Positions 1 through 9,459 of a stretch of DNA of 64,000 nucleotides are shown piece after piece. The position numbers were made by a program, and so were the translations under genes. The stretch is from Platerodrilus igneus. Taxonomy: Eukaryota; Arthropoda; Insecta; Coleoptera; Lycidae. The notes beneath the pieces were generated by a model. It had not been told where the DNA came from, did not search any database, and worked only from the letters and a program-made list of their open reading frames with translations. The stretch covers positions 2,418,001 through 2,482,000 of the forward strand of contig JARFIW010001082.1 of assembly GCA_036346225.1 (NCBI GenBank), written 5' to 3'. The first letter of the stretch is position 1; the number at the start of each line of letters is the position of its first letter.

Positions 1-420
1 GAGGCGTTTAATTTCTTCGGTGCTATTAATACAGGGCTGCTTTATGATGAATTTGAGTGTTGGATTATATCTTGCTTCAATAGGTCTGCTACCTGTCTGT
101 CTGCTTCTTCTTGACTTGCTTGAGGTAATCTATATGCTTTGGTGAAAATTGGTTTATCGTCTGTTAATTCAATGTTATGTTTCACTGTGTTAGTGAAAGT
201 TAAAGGTATCCCTTCGCAATGGAATATATCTCGGTATTCGAAACATAAGTCTTTAATTTCTCTCTCCTCTTCGTTATTAATGTTGTTATTAAAACGAATG
301 TTAATTAAATTTTCTTTTAACATCCTGTCGTGTTTTATAGGGTTAGAATCGTTTGCATATTCTTCGTCGATTTCCATTTCGCTAAAGTTTACTTCTTCTA
401 CGTCTTCTATGTCCTCGTTG
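1..420 (-). pseudogene. Ty3/gypsy pol fragment, start of reverse transcriptase
   Basis: The minus strand encodes the connector and N-terminal part of a gypsy-type RT: the run 'KAYRLPQASQEEADRQV' followed by 'LLKQDIIQHSNSS' is the usual primer-grip lead-in of Ty3/gypsy pol. After a TAA at about position 41 (expected tyrosine codon) the same frame continues as 'SSPVLIAPKK' to the window edge, so the copy carries at least one nonsense change and continues outside the window. Its upstream end at about 420 is joined directly to SINE sequence, so the protease and gag are absent. It would have copied element RNA in cytoplasmic particles. It differs in sequence from the gypsy copies at 4,862 and 41,012. 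Confidence 0.75.
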
Positions 421-592
421 GGATGAGAGATTAAATGGAGGTCCCGTGTGTGAGTGTTGTCACGCACGTTAAAGATTCCTACCTTGTTTGCAACAGCAAG
501 GGTTCGACAAAATTCAAAATTTCCAGGTAAAAAGAAACTCGCGTCCTGGCCAATGTAGTATCTTCGAGTGGAGCATTGGAAAATCATATGTA
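421..592 (+). mobile_element. 5'-truncated SINE body (same family as 2,505-2,801)
   Basis: This stretch matches the reverse complement of 2,505-2,680 almost base for base, including the segments around 'ggaggtcccgtgtgtgagtg' and 'gagcattggaaaatca'. The tRNA-derived head seen in the other copy is missing, so this is a 5'-truncated copy in the opposite orientation. A reading frame across it on the minus strand is antisense SINE fused to gypsy pol and is not a protein domain. Confidence 0.7.
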
Positions 593-599
593 GGGTATG

Positions 600-775
600 T
601 GAAGGTGGTAAAGCAGCCTGTGGCTGCCAGCATCCCTCAACACTTAGACATTTGCCGAATTAATAGTTTTCCAGTAAATCCCTTCACACAATTAACATTA
701 TTCGCGAATATTGCCCAACCAATACTTGTAGTGGCTTATACTCGTAATAATCATCGTGTTTAAGTACAGTTATTT
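600..775 (-). repeat. RTE-like LINE 3'UTR repeat, copy 1
   Basis: About 170 bp shared with 2,230-2,400 and 2,877-3,057. In the other two copies it lies directly 3' (minus strand) of the LINE C-terminal coding tail, so it is best read as LINE 3' untranslated sequence. The plus strand shows a short open frame conserved between copies, which is probably a by-product of low divergence. Confidence 0.5.
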
Positions 776-1739
776 TTACTAACTGCTTCGCAATTAGTAA
801 AACTGTCACTGTAAAGTAGACTGCAATAGAACTTGCACTGGTCAACGCACTGTATAGAACATAATCAAAGTAGCATCTGTAACGCCAACGATCTCCAAAA
901 ACAAGTTGTCGAAATGGAATTTCCAGCGATCCGAAGATACGTTCACTCCTAGTTTCGTAATAGGTTGCCACAGATTATCCACCTCTTACAGATGTGAAGG
1001 CTTTGTCGGATCGTTTGAAGTTTGTAGAGCAATATTCTATAACCTTGAACGCAATTCGCCATTACATAAAAAGTTTTTGCGGGAAATTTGAATGTAAATA
1101 ATAAAATCTACTATAATGTTTTTAACGACAACCTAACCTCAACACTATATTCGCATATCAGAATACCTTCAAACTAAGATGACTAACACTTTAGTCAGCA
1201 GTAAATCATTTCTAATAGTAACTTCCCCTCAAAAATTTTAGGTACACCATCGTAATACACCTTCAAGATCTGTGAATTTATCAATTCTATTAGTGCAGCA
1301 CTCACCTACATATCTTTTTATATCAATAGAGTCAAACTCTTCGTAATACACACTATTTTGTTTACTGAATCAAAATCTGAAATTGAGTTTTCTAAGATAC
1401 CTATCTACACAGAATTGAAATGATCCTAAATAACTATTTTGGTTGTGCCTTTTACTTGATGCTAGCATATAAGATTTGTCCTTTCATCGGTTTAAAACGA
1501 ATTAAACAAGATTTTTGTTAGAAAATACTTTTTCTACTATACGCGATTTTTTAGCTTCTGTTGTGGTTCTTTTAGGTTGTCCTTTAGAGTTTTATGATAC
1601 ACTTCTCTATTCTATTTTTGTCGTTTGTTTTAAATTATGTATATTGCTTGAGGAAAATTCTAAGGTTCCCCACAAATTTTTATTTCAAACGATTTCAAAC
1701 AATTTTGTATTTCAAATGTTTTGCTACGTATCATCATTA
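776..1739. other. No gene recognised
   Basis: Unassigned AT-rich sequence between repeats. Short open frames exist (for example a hydrophobic one on the minus strand around 684-971), but none has a recognisable domain and the longest overlaps the LINE 3'UTR repeat. I see no RNA gene, tandem repeat or clear element boundary. Confidence 0.4.
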
Positions 1740-2166
1740 AGTGTTCAGTTCTGGAACTGGTTAGACGCGTATCTCCATTGTGTCTTATTCTGAGTTAACC
1801 TACATGACATTTCCCTGAAATTCCCACAGTCTGCATCTTTCACCATCTTCGTGTAATATTCTGATCTAGATTTACATATACCTCTCTAGTCCTATATCTA
1901 CTTGTAATATAGCCCGCACTGTTGCCCAAAAATGCCTTAAAACATATCCTGCCCTTTTATTTCTCTTACTTTTTTTGTTTCAGACAGATATCTTTATTCC
2001 CCTACTATCTGTATAACCTCTTTGTTTTTAACTTTATCTCTCCTACTATCCCTATTTCGTAGGCTTACAGTGCTGTGTTCCACATATATGTTTCCAACAC
2101 TTTTGTCCTTGTTTCTATGTTTGTTGTCTTCGAACATAGTCGCTGCTCATTCTTGTTAGATACAGT
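1740..2166 (-). pseudogene. RTE-like LINE, degenerate 3' coding fragment (copy a)
   Basis: Aligned by eye, this segment parallels 3,065-3,545 over its whole length, sharing the phrases 'ctggaactggtt', 'ttattctgag', 'acctctttgtt' and 'tttgttgtctt'. On the minus strand it corresponds to the post-RT region and C-terminal tail of a LINE ORF2, but frameshifts and stops destroy the frame. It is followed on the minus-strand side by unassigned sequence. Confidence 0.6.
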
Positions 2167-2490
2167 TCAGTTTCCCTTTCTATTATTTTGCAAATATATA
2201 CTCTATTTCACCGATATTCAGTGGATGTGAAAAAGGTTAAGCAGCCTGTGACTACAAAGATCCCCCAACACATGAAAATTTGCCAAATTAATAGTTTTCC
2301 AATGAATCCTTCTGCACAATTAAGATTAGTTGAAAATATTGCAAAACCAACAACTGTAGTTATTTATAATAACAATCAGGTGTAAGTGCAATTATTTCTT
2401 GTCATTAGGTTTTCCGTCTTCGAACTGGTTGAACGCGTACCTCCTCTGATTTCTATTCTGAGCTAACCAACACAGTTCCCCGAAATTCCC
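2167..2490 (-). pseudogene. RTE-like LINE 3' end: C-terminal tail plus 3'UTR (copy b)
   Basis: At 2,392-2,490 the minus strand reads 'LAQNRNQRRYAFNQFEDGKP', the same C-terminal peptide as the copy at 3,043-3,240 ('LAQNKNQLRYAPNQFQDIKP'), then a stop, then the shared ~170-bp 3'UTR repeat (2,230-2,391). It is a 5'-truncated LINE copy lying head-to-tail with copies a and c. Confidence 0.6.
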
Positions 2491-2504
2491 ATTGTCTGGA
2501 TACA
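2491..2504. repeat. Target-site duplication of SINE (left)
   Basis: The 14-mer attgtctggataca occurs here and at 2,802-2,815, exactly bounding the SINE. Confidence 0.8.
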
Positions 2505-2801
2505 TTACATTTGATTTTCCAATGCTCCACCCGAAGGTACTACATTGGCCAGGAAGCGAGTTTTTTTTACCTGGAAAATTTGGAATTTTGCTAAACCCTT
2601 GCTGTTCCAAGCAAGGTAGGGAACTTTAACTTGCGTGACAACACTCACACACGGGACCTCCATTTTACCTCTCATCCGAACGAGGGTGTTTTTTGTGAAA
2701 AATGCTCGCCTAACATTTTTTAAGCGGACCGTGTCGGGATTCGAATCCGGGACCTTGGGCGTAGTAGTCACACACATACCTCTACGCCACGGAGCCGCCT
2801 T
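2505..2801 (-). mobile_element. tRNA-derived SINE, full length with TSD
   Basis: On the minus strand the element begins with a tRNA-like head: an A-box-like 'TGGCGTAGAGG' near 2,785 and a B-box-like 'GGATTCGAATCC' near 2,743, the internal promoters used by RNA polymerase III. A ~200-bp unrelated body follows, and the element ends just before the second copy of the 14-bp duplication. Cloverleaf pairing of the head is poor, so it is not a functional tRNA gene. SINEs of this kind depend on a LINE partner; the RTE-like LINE it sits in is one candidate. The 421-592 segment is a truncated, inverted relative. Confidence 0.75.
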
Positions 2802-2815
2802 ATTGTCTGGATACA
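2802..2815. repeat. Target-site duplication of SINE (right)
   Basis: Second exact copy of attgtctggataca. Confidence 0.8.
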
Positions 2816-2816
2816 G

Positions 2817-4190
2817 CTGGATTCCTCTTTCATTGTTTTGTAAATGTATACCCTATTTCACTGATACTCAGTGGTATGTGAAAGAGGTTAAGCAACCTGT
2901 GGCTACCAAGATCCTCCAACACTAAAACATTTGCCGAATTAGTAGTTTTCCAATAAATCCTTCCGCACGGTCAGCATTAGTTGAGAATATTGCAAAACCA
3001 ACACCTATATTTGGTTATAATAATCATCGGGTTAAAGTACAATTATTTTTTATCATCATGAGGTTTTATGTCTTGGAACTGGTTGGGCGCATACCTCAAT
3101 TGGTTTTTATTCTGAGCTAACCCACACATTTCCCTGAAATTCCTACAGCCCACATCTTTGACTATCTGTGTGCAATAGTCGAACCTAGGTCTACCTCTAC
3201 CTTTCCTTTTTCCTATCTCTGCTTCTAATATATTCCGCACTATTCCCTCAGTCTTAGTATATCATCCTATCTCTCCTACTTCTTACTGTTTCCCACGTAT
3301 TTCTTTTTTCCCCTACCATGTCTAGAACCTCTTTGTTCTTAACTTTGTCTGTGCATGATATTTTCATCATACATCTGTAGTACCACATTTCAAAGGCTTC
3401 TATCTTATTCCTGTCCGCTTTTCCGACTGTCTAGGTTTCGCAGCCGTACAGTACTGTACTGCACACATATGCTTTCAGCAATCTTTTCCTGGCTTCTGTT
3501 TGTTGTCTTTGAACACAGTAATTGCTTTTTCTTGTTAAATATAGCACGACCTTGTACTAATATTTGTTTTATATCTTTTGCACTTTCCCATCTTGCGTTA
3601 TTTGGCTTCCTAAGTAGAAATCCTTAACCTCTTGTAAGTTTTCGTTTCCTATTTGTATTTCAGTTTTTGATTTATTTACCCATCTTTTGCATACTGGTAC
3701 TTTAATTTTATTTCTCTCTTTTAGAACTGTTTCCACTTCATTAAAAGTTCCTAACTCTTCCTTGCTATATGCTAATACCACTATATCGTTTGCAAATCTA
3801 AACATATCAATCATTTGTCCCTGCATAATAATTCCAAATATCTTCTTGTATTTGACAGTATTCATTGCCTCTTCGATGTACAAGTTAAAAATTGACAAGG
3901 ATAGGGCACATACTTGTCTTACCCCTTTCTTAATATCTACTTCTATATACCTGCTCTAATTCTGTTACAGCTGTTTGCTCTTTGTATAAGTTATGTACTA
4001 TCCGCCTATCCCTAAAACTCATTCCAATCTTTTTGAGTATTTCGAACATATTTTGCATTCTCGAAGGCTTTTTCCAGATCTACAAATCTTATATATATAC
4101 GCTTTCTCCTTTTTCTATCGTTTTCTCCATTATCACCCTCAGAGCTAAAATAGGCTCCCGTGTTCCCGTTTTTTGTTACGTATACTAGTA
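2817..4190 (-). pseudogene. RTE-like LINE ORF2, RT and C-terminus (copy c), degenerate
   Basis: Minus strand. RT palm region at about 4,180-3,950 ('FEILKKIGMSFRDRRIV', then 'KKGVRQVCALS', normally GVRQGC-LSP). The catalytic block near 3,800 reads 'RFANDIVVLA', where a working RT has FADD, so the first catalytic aspartate of the pair is Asn here. Next comes the post-RT 'KADRNKIEAFEMW'-like block near 3,420 and the C-terminal 'GRGRPRFDYC' and 'LAQNKNQLRYAPNQFQD' tail at 3,240-3,043. The 3'UTR repeat is at 3,057-2,877. Several frameshifts. The pattern is that of insect LINEs whose endonuclease is often mis-named craniofacial development protein 2-like; the matching 5' half of such an element is at 36,733-38,485. 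Confidence 0.75.
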
Positions 4191-4780
4191 ATATTTTTAA
4201 GTTTTATTTTGCCTAATTGACATAATAAGTAAAACTGGAATATGTTGCTAAGAGTAAGTATAACAAAACATAGGTCGTTTGAAATAAAAATGTATGAGAA
4301 AGAAAGCTTAGAATTTACATCAATAAATATATACTAATTCACCCCACTTCGAGAAAAAAACGGCAATACTATTCCTATTAAATTATGTATTTTATAAATA
4401 TTTTGACAAATTGTTATTCACATTTGTGATCCACATATATTTAAATTTAAAATAAATAACAAAACACTTAATTATACAAATATTGAAACTTTAAAGCCCC
4501 TTAACATTTTTTTAATGGGCACAAATTTTTCGAAATACACTTTTTGTTTACTTTCTTATAATGAATAGAAATTTGAACTCGGAACTTTAAAGTTCCAAAG
4601 ATACATACACATACATTAAATTCCTAGACGAGTTTTTGAAGTTTGTCGAACATGTAATACCTGAAGTCCTACTTATTCATATAAAATGTGGATTCTCATA
4701 ATAAAACATGTTTGAACTTCTTTTTAATTGAAAATTAAAAAGAATTTTATAAAGAAAATTCAGAAATATATCAATAATAT
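4191..4780. other. AT-rich spacer, nothing recognised
   Basis: Very AT-rich with no domain-bearing frame and no clear repeat structure. Confidence 0.4.
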
Positions 4781-4858
4781 CTATACATCATCATCATCAT
4801 CATCATCATCATAGGTCTTCAGTCCTGGAAGTGGTGGCAAAAAATGGTCGCGCATACG
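4781..4858 (-). mobile_element. LINE 3' terminus with (CAT)n tail
   Basis: Plus strand: about nine CAT units followed by 'aggtcttcagtcctggaagt', resembling the end of the RTE-like LINE at 3,053-3,080 ('atcatcatgaggttttatgt' then 'cttggaactgg'). On the minus strand this is a short piece of C-terminal tail followed by an (ATG)n repeat. It directly abuts the gypsy LTR that begins at 4,862. Confidence 0.4.
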
Positions 4859-4861
4859 ATA

Positions 4862-4978
4862 TGTAATGTCTTCTCCAGGCAGGATATTGGAGACAGACTT
4901 GCTACCTAAAATGAAACAACAGTTCCATTCGGAACTCACGTATCTCCTTTGGTTTAAAGCTCGGTTCATATATATATA
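4862..4978 (-). repeat. Gypsy 3' LTR remnant
   Basis: Matches 9,183-9,303 over about 118 bp up to a short TA run, after which pol sequence starts. Only the LTR part distal to the TA run is kept, so one deletion breakpoint lies in the TA run. Confidence 0.75.
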
Positions 4979-5425
4979 TGAAAGTGAAAGTCGTTTAATA
5001 TTATTTGCCTCTCTTTTATGTCTGATATATTTTTTACATCTTTTATTATTGATATTTTTATATTTAGTCTCCTTAACTCTCGAGAATTTCTTGAAATCTC
5101 TTTTAAAAATGAAACGTCCCTTTCGTTTTTTATAATAAATAATTCCTGAATATCATATTTTTCACACATGTGCTTTAGATCTCTCAACATTAAGCGTACT
5201 GCTAATGCTGATCGAGTGACCTTTTTAATTAATGTTATCTCACTATTCCTTATCGCGATTACGTCTCCATTCTGATCGTCGAATTCTGTAATTTTATGAA
5301 TTCACAATTCGGTATAAACCGTATTTCAAATGATTGTTTTGGTCGCTTTACTAACTCTACGACTCCAGGGTGATGAAACCTCTTATCTAGAATTGCATCA
5401 CGTATTTCTCTACTTTTTTGTCTTT
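4966..5425 (-). pseudogene. Gypsy pol, connector between RNase H and (missing) integrase
   Basis: Minus-strand peptides such as 'LRDLKHMCEKYDIQELFIIK' and 'DIKERQIILNDFHFH' resemble the region that precedes the HHCC zinc domain of integrase in mdg1/412-like elements. The frame ends at the LTR junction; no HHCC or DDE motif follows. Confidence 0.6.
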
Positions 5426-5876
5426 TAGCTCTTGTTATTACATTGTGTTTCGCTTACATTATTACTTAAGTTTTTTAACTCTTCGCTACTGATTCTTGAT
5501 AACGTGTCAGCTGTGACGTTTGCTTTACCTTTTATGTACTGCACGGTTAAATCGTATTCTTCTAAAATTAACATGAATTTTGTGAGGCTACTTGATGGAT
5601 TGCTCATCCCAAATAAATAAATTAATGGTTTATGATCTGTGAAAATTGTAAATTTTTCCCGTATAAGTATGGTCTAAAATGTTTTACCGCCCAAATAATT
5701 GCTAGTAATTCCATTTCAATAGTTGCATGGTTCTTTTCTGATTTGTTTAAAGATCTGCTCGCGTACGCGACTGGCTTGTCGTTCATATTTGAAAGTACTG
5801 CGTCTATGGCATACCCCGATGCATCTGTTTTCAGAATAAAAGTATTATCCTTTGAAAAATTTGGATATTGTAACAC
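5425..5876 (-). pseudogene. Gypsy RNase H domain
   Basis: Minus strand. 'FILKTDASGYAIDAVLS' carries the first catalytic Asp, 'YASRSLNKSEKNHATIEMEL' the Glu-bearing helix, and 'DLTVQYIKGKANVTADTLSR' the C-terminal ADxLSR motif. A frameshift near 5,615 separates the two halves. It would have degraded the RNA strand during reverse transcription. Confidence 0.8.
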
Positions 5877-6171
5877 TGGAGGGTTAACTAATGCTGTTTT
5901 TAACGTTTCGAACGCGTTGTTACAGTTTTCGTCCCATGAAAATTTAACATCTTTCCTCGATAAGTTATTTAAAGGTGCGACAATGTGTGCAAAATTTTTT
6001 AGAAATCTCCTATAATAATTTGTGAATGCGATAAATCTTTTCGTTTGATTTGCATCCGTTGGTATTATATATTTTTATGCCGCTTCGATTTTTTCTGGAT
6101 CTGGCGAAACTCCTTCAGCCGATATACTGTGACCCAAATAAAGAATTTCTTTTCTCAAAAATTCGCATTTC

Positions 6172-6848
6172 TCAGGATTTAATTTCAAGTTTACATCTCT
6201 TAATCGTTTGAAGTACTTTTGTAAGATTTTTATTATGGTTAACTAAATTATTTCCAAACACTATGAGATCGTCTGGATAAATAAAACATTTTTCATGGTT
6301 TAATCCCGACATTGCAACAGTCATTGCGCGCGAAAAAGCACTGGGACTTATCTTTAATTCCATTGGTAGCCTTTTCATTTGATACTGTCCTCAATTTGTT
6401 GTAAAAGCTGTGTTCGGCCTACTGGATTTTTCTAGTCCGATCTGAAAATATTCTTGAAAAAGATCAAGATGTGAGAAATATATAGCTCCCGATAATGAAT
6501 CTAAAATCTCTGTAATGCAGGGTAATGTAAATTTTTCGTCTTGAATCTTTTGATTTAGTAGCCTGTAGTCTACTACTACTCTCCATTTTTCTCTCCGTTT
6601 CGATCTGCCTTTTTGGGAACGATCAGTAATGGTGCTGACCATTCTGATTTTGCCTCTTCAATAATTCCATCCTTTAACATTTTGTCTATTTGCTTGTGTA
6701 TCTCCGCTTTCTGTGATTGTGGTATACGATAGGGTTTTACATAAGATGGTGTTACTGATTCCTTCATACGTAATCTTTGTTTGTAAATAGAAGTTACCGT
6801 TAGTGGATCCTCTTCTAATTGAAATACATCGCAATATTTTTCACACAC
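6172..6848 (-). pseudogene. Gypsy reverse transcriptase
   Basis: Minus strand, three overlapping frames. 'KPYRIPQSQKAEIHKQIDKM' is the N-terminal lead-in, 'WRVVVDYRLLNQKI' and 'FSHLDLFQEYFQIGLE' are RT blocks A/B with the first catalytic Asp, and 'CFIYPDDLIVFG' is the catalytic YxDD box (YPDD instead of the usual YLDD/YIDD). Frameshifts lie near 6,610 and 6,385. RT makes the DNA copy of element RNA. Confidence 0.85.
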
Positions 6849-6851
6849 TCT

Positions 6852-7217
6852 TTATACAGAATACTTTTCTTCACGATTTAATTCTTCTGTTTTGAGTAAG
6901 CTTAAAACTTTGTCTACTCGCTCTACGGAATGTGTCGTTTCGTTTTTTTTTAAATTATAATACTCGTAGTCGATTAATTTTTCTATTTTTGGTTCAAAGT
7001 TTTTAAGATTAATTTTGTGGTCTCTTATATTTAAAATTCGAACCAGTACCATCTTATTCTTAGGTCTAACGAAAGATACTGCGATGAAGATGCTTTTGCA
7101 TAACTGATCCGGTAATATTATGCAGTCGTCTCGCGTATTAACCTTAAAATATTTAATTATTTCGCATCGTGCCGGTATATTCGTATTAGCACTAACATTA
7201 GATTCTATTGGTAGCAT
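6852..7217 (-). pseudogene. Gypsy pol, protease-RT connector
   Basis: Minus strand, about 120 residues between protease and RT. 'IPARCEIIKYFKVNTRDDCI' and the following beta-rich stretch look like the domain that follows the retropepsin in gypsy/412 pol ('IPARSE...' motif). A stop at 6,852 separates it from the RT frame. Confidence 0.6.
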
Positions 7218-7221
7218 TATT

Positions 7222-7605
7222 TTAGTATTGTTTATCTAAAATGATATATAAAATTTTTTGAAATCGATATTTGCTCCATATTGTTTGAAAAAAATCTGAT
7301 CCTATTATACCATTAATATCCTTTCCACACTCATTCATTACCAAAAATTCGTGATAAACTTCATTTGTTTCACTCATCTGTAATACAAGCTTTACTGATC
7401 CTAACGAATTTGTGGATCCCGAAATTCCATGTATTTCAATTTTTTGACACATCAATTATCTGCTTTTCCGATATACTTTGTTTAAAAATTACACTAACTG
7501 ATGCTCCTGTGTCTAATAGAAATACTAGCACACGCTCTCCGCACTTCATTCTTATAAAATTAAGTCCGGTTACATTTAGAATAACTACATTTTCATAATA
7601 ACTAA
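7222..7605 (-). pseudogene. Gypsy retropepsin-type protease
   Basis: Minus strand. The active-site loop 'VLVFLLDTGASVSVIF' (D-T-G) lies near 7,520 and the C-terminal flap 'DINGIIGSDFF' near 7,300; a frameshift at about 7,455 divides them. The family acts as a homodimer that cleaves the gag-pol polyprotein. Confidence 0.8.
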
Positions 7606-7799
7606 TTTATTGCGTTGAGCCTCGAAAAAATGTCTTGACTGTGCTTGTTTGCTCATTTGAACTTGTGCTACTTGTACTGCTTTGCTGCGGTTCCGTTGAC
7701 TTTGCTGAATTATTATTATTATTATCTAGGTAATATGCCTTCGACTTTCAAGCGTTGCATTTATTACAATTTTGTTGACCGTTCTGGTTTCTATAGTTA

Positions 7800-8826
7800 T
7801 TTCCTCTAGAATTTATTTGACCTCTATTTGTAATTGTCGTGTATTACACTTAATTGCTTTTTTAGATTTCGAGCTGAGAAATCATTTTTCTGCGCATTTT
7901 TACTTTTATTTAGGTTTGCATTGTAATTATTACGTAAATAACCTCTTATATAATTATTATTATTGTTATTATTATTTCCTCGCATGTAAAATAACTGTGT
8001 GTTTTCTTCCGTCGATATTTCTTCGTCTATCGCTCCGCGTATTGCTTCATTTAGCTGACTATAGTTCATCGCTTTTATTATCGTTCTTAATTCCGAATTT
8101 CTTAATCCGTTCGCAAAGGAATTTATGTCTAATTGCTCATTTGTCGCTCTCAATATTTTTAAAGCACGCTCATCACTGTCTGCTTGTTCTACCGTCAAAT
8201 TTACTACAATTTCTTCCACCGATTTACCAAAATTTTCTACCGACCTACTTCCTTGTTTTGCGTTGTGCAATTGACTCGATAGAACTGGAATTGATTTCCT
8301 TGTTAAAAAATTTTTCTTTAAATCGTTTGTTAATGCTATATTATCCGAATATGATGTATTCAAACGAATTATTGCGCTCTGTGACAATCGAATTTTTAGA
8401 ACGTAATTGGTTAGCAATTTTTTGCCTTCGTCATTTAGTAATACATCACATAACCCAATGGCATCAATAAGCTGCCTCACAGAATTTTCGTTATTTTCTA
8501 GACATGGTAATATGCTAGCTGCCGTCCTTAAATCAAAATTTTCCCCAATTTTAATACCTATGCGAGTTTTCCTTACACTTAATTCTACTTTTTGCGTGTC
8601 ATCTAATCTATTTGTTAAAATGTCTGAACACTCGTCACTCAGGATATCTATTTCCTTAACATATTTCTCTACCTCATTTAACACATCTACGCTGTGGGTT
8701 TCCTTATTAAATTTTATACGCAACTTTGACACTTCTTTATGGAACTCTCGTAATTGTTTAAATTTTTTGGTACAATACGGAATATTTTCACGCTGACCTT
8801 GATTCTTTATTAGATTCTGACATTTA
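7800..8826 (-). pseudogene. Gypsy gag (mdg1/412-like)
   Basis: Minus strand. The longest open piece (8,732-7,824, 302 residues) contains 'SIPVLSSQLHNAKQGSRSVE', 'EEIVVNLTVEQADSDERALK' and 'NSFANGLRNSELRTIIKA', the conserved capsid core of mdg1/412-type gag, then an Asn-rich run coded by ATT/AAT repeats and a basic tail. A better start is the ATG at 8,826 ('MSESNKESRSA'), separated from the long frame by one frameshift near 8,795. Gag forms the particle that packages the RNA. No CCHC knuckle is visible in this copy. Confidence 0.75.
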
Positions 8827-8856
8827 CCCCTAACTAATGTAACTAATTTACTTATC

Positions 8857-9108
8857 TTATTGTGGCTTCTTATATGTGCTTGTTGCTTGACCTACATCTC
8901 GCTTTGTCCAGCTCTTTGTCAATTTTCGTTTCACTACTCGTCTGCATATTATGTACAATATTACTACCAGCATCCCCATAATTACACATCTAATTGCCAT
9001 TATCGTTACTTGACCAACAGACATACCATTTGTTGAATTTGTTCTGGCACCGCCACTATTTCCGGACTGGGCTATGATTACCTCATCTCTGGATTGCGTC
9101 GTACCCAT
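8857..9108 (-). CDS. Small N-myristoyl-type, single-TM protein in gypsy leader
   Basis: 83 codons between the PBS and gag. It starts 'MGTTQSRDEVIIAQ', a good N-myristoylation context (Met-Gly with Ser at position 6), then a Gly/Asn/Ser-rich linker. Next is a hydrophobic segment at residues ~30-55 ('VTIMAIRCVIMGMLVVILYI') and a strongly basic tail. The frame is fully open in an otherwise broken element. From memory, short leader proteins of similar design occur in some insect mdg1/412-like elements; function unknown, membrane targeting of assembly is only an inference. Confidence 0.55.
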   Translation of the reverse strand: MGTTQSRDEVIIAQSGNSGGARTNSTNGMSVGQVTIMAIRCVIMGMLVVILYIICRRVVKRKLTKSWTKRDVGQATSTYKKPQ

Positions 9109-9145
9109 CTTTCTCTCTCTTTCAGCAACAGTTTGTTGTCAGGAT

Positions 9146-9182
9146 CGCCATGTAATGTCTTAGCCGGTTGGCAGGGTCGCCA
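9146..9182 (-). repeat. Gypsy primer-binding site and 32-bp duplication of LTR-end/PBS
   Basis: Minus strand, immediately after the LTR end: TGGCGACCCTGCCAACC (9,182-9,166), a plausible tRNA-primer site of the TGGCGACC class. The junction 'cgccatgtaatgt' occurs twice, 32 bp apart (9,146 and 9,178), so LTR end plus start of PBS is tandemly duplicated. Confidence 0.55.
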
Positions 9183-9289
9183 TGTAATGTATTCTCCAGG
9201 CAGGATATTGAAGACAAGACTTGCTACCTAAAATGAAACAACAGTTCCATTCGGAAATCACGTTTATTCTCCTTTTGTTTGAAGCTCGG

Positions 9290-9345
<56 letters not shown>
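9183..9345 (-). repeat. Gypsy 5' LTR with long TA microsatellite
   Basis: Begins TGTAATGT on the plus strand, like 4,862, and continues into about 50 bp of TA repeat (9,294-9,346). The outer LTR boundary to the right cannot be placed because the other LTR is truncated in the TA run. Confidence 0.7.
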
Positions 9346-9352
<7 letters not shown>

Positions 9353-9459
9353 TTATTCGCATTCCTTACCTGTTAGTCTACTTATTTATGCATATCTAAT
9401 TGAGGTTGTTATCTGTGCAGTTTCATAATGTTCTCATAGTTGATATGTATTACTAAGCA

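Larger units (their letters stand above)
4862..9345 (-). mobile_element. Ty3/gypsy element (mdg1/412-like gag), integrase-deleted
   Basis: Two related LTR segments in the same orientation bound the element: 4,862-4,978 and 9,183-~9,345, both starting TGTAATGT and sharing 'aaaatgaaacaacagttcca'. Minus-strand order from 9,182: PBS, small membrane ORF (9,108-8,857), gag (8,826-~7,800), protease (~7,600-7,222), pol connector and RT (7,217-6,172), RNase H (5,876-5,425), post-RNase H connector (to 4,966). The coding sequence ends just before the integrase should start and runs into the TA stretch of the 3' LTR, so integrase was lost by an internal deletion. Many frameshifts and stops; an old, dead copy. 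Confidence 0.8.

Noticed and set aside
684..971. Minus-strand frame with a hydrophobic stretch, possible receptor fragment
   Set aside because: No recognisable family motif and its end overlaps the LINE 3'UTR repeat.
2720..2800. A functional tRNA gene on the minus strand
   Set aside because: A- and B-box-like motifs exist but acceptor and T-stem pairing is poor and the unit is the head of a 297-bp element with target duplications, so it is a SINE.
600..3050. Conserved short plus-strand peptide in three copies (…INSFP.NP…NIA.P…)
   Set aside because: It lies in the 3'UTR of minus-strand LINE copies; in one copy it has a stop, so low divergence explains it better than coding.
7772..8470. 232-codon plus-strand open frame
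   Set aside because: Shadow of the gypsy gag on the minus strand, which has clear family motifs.
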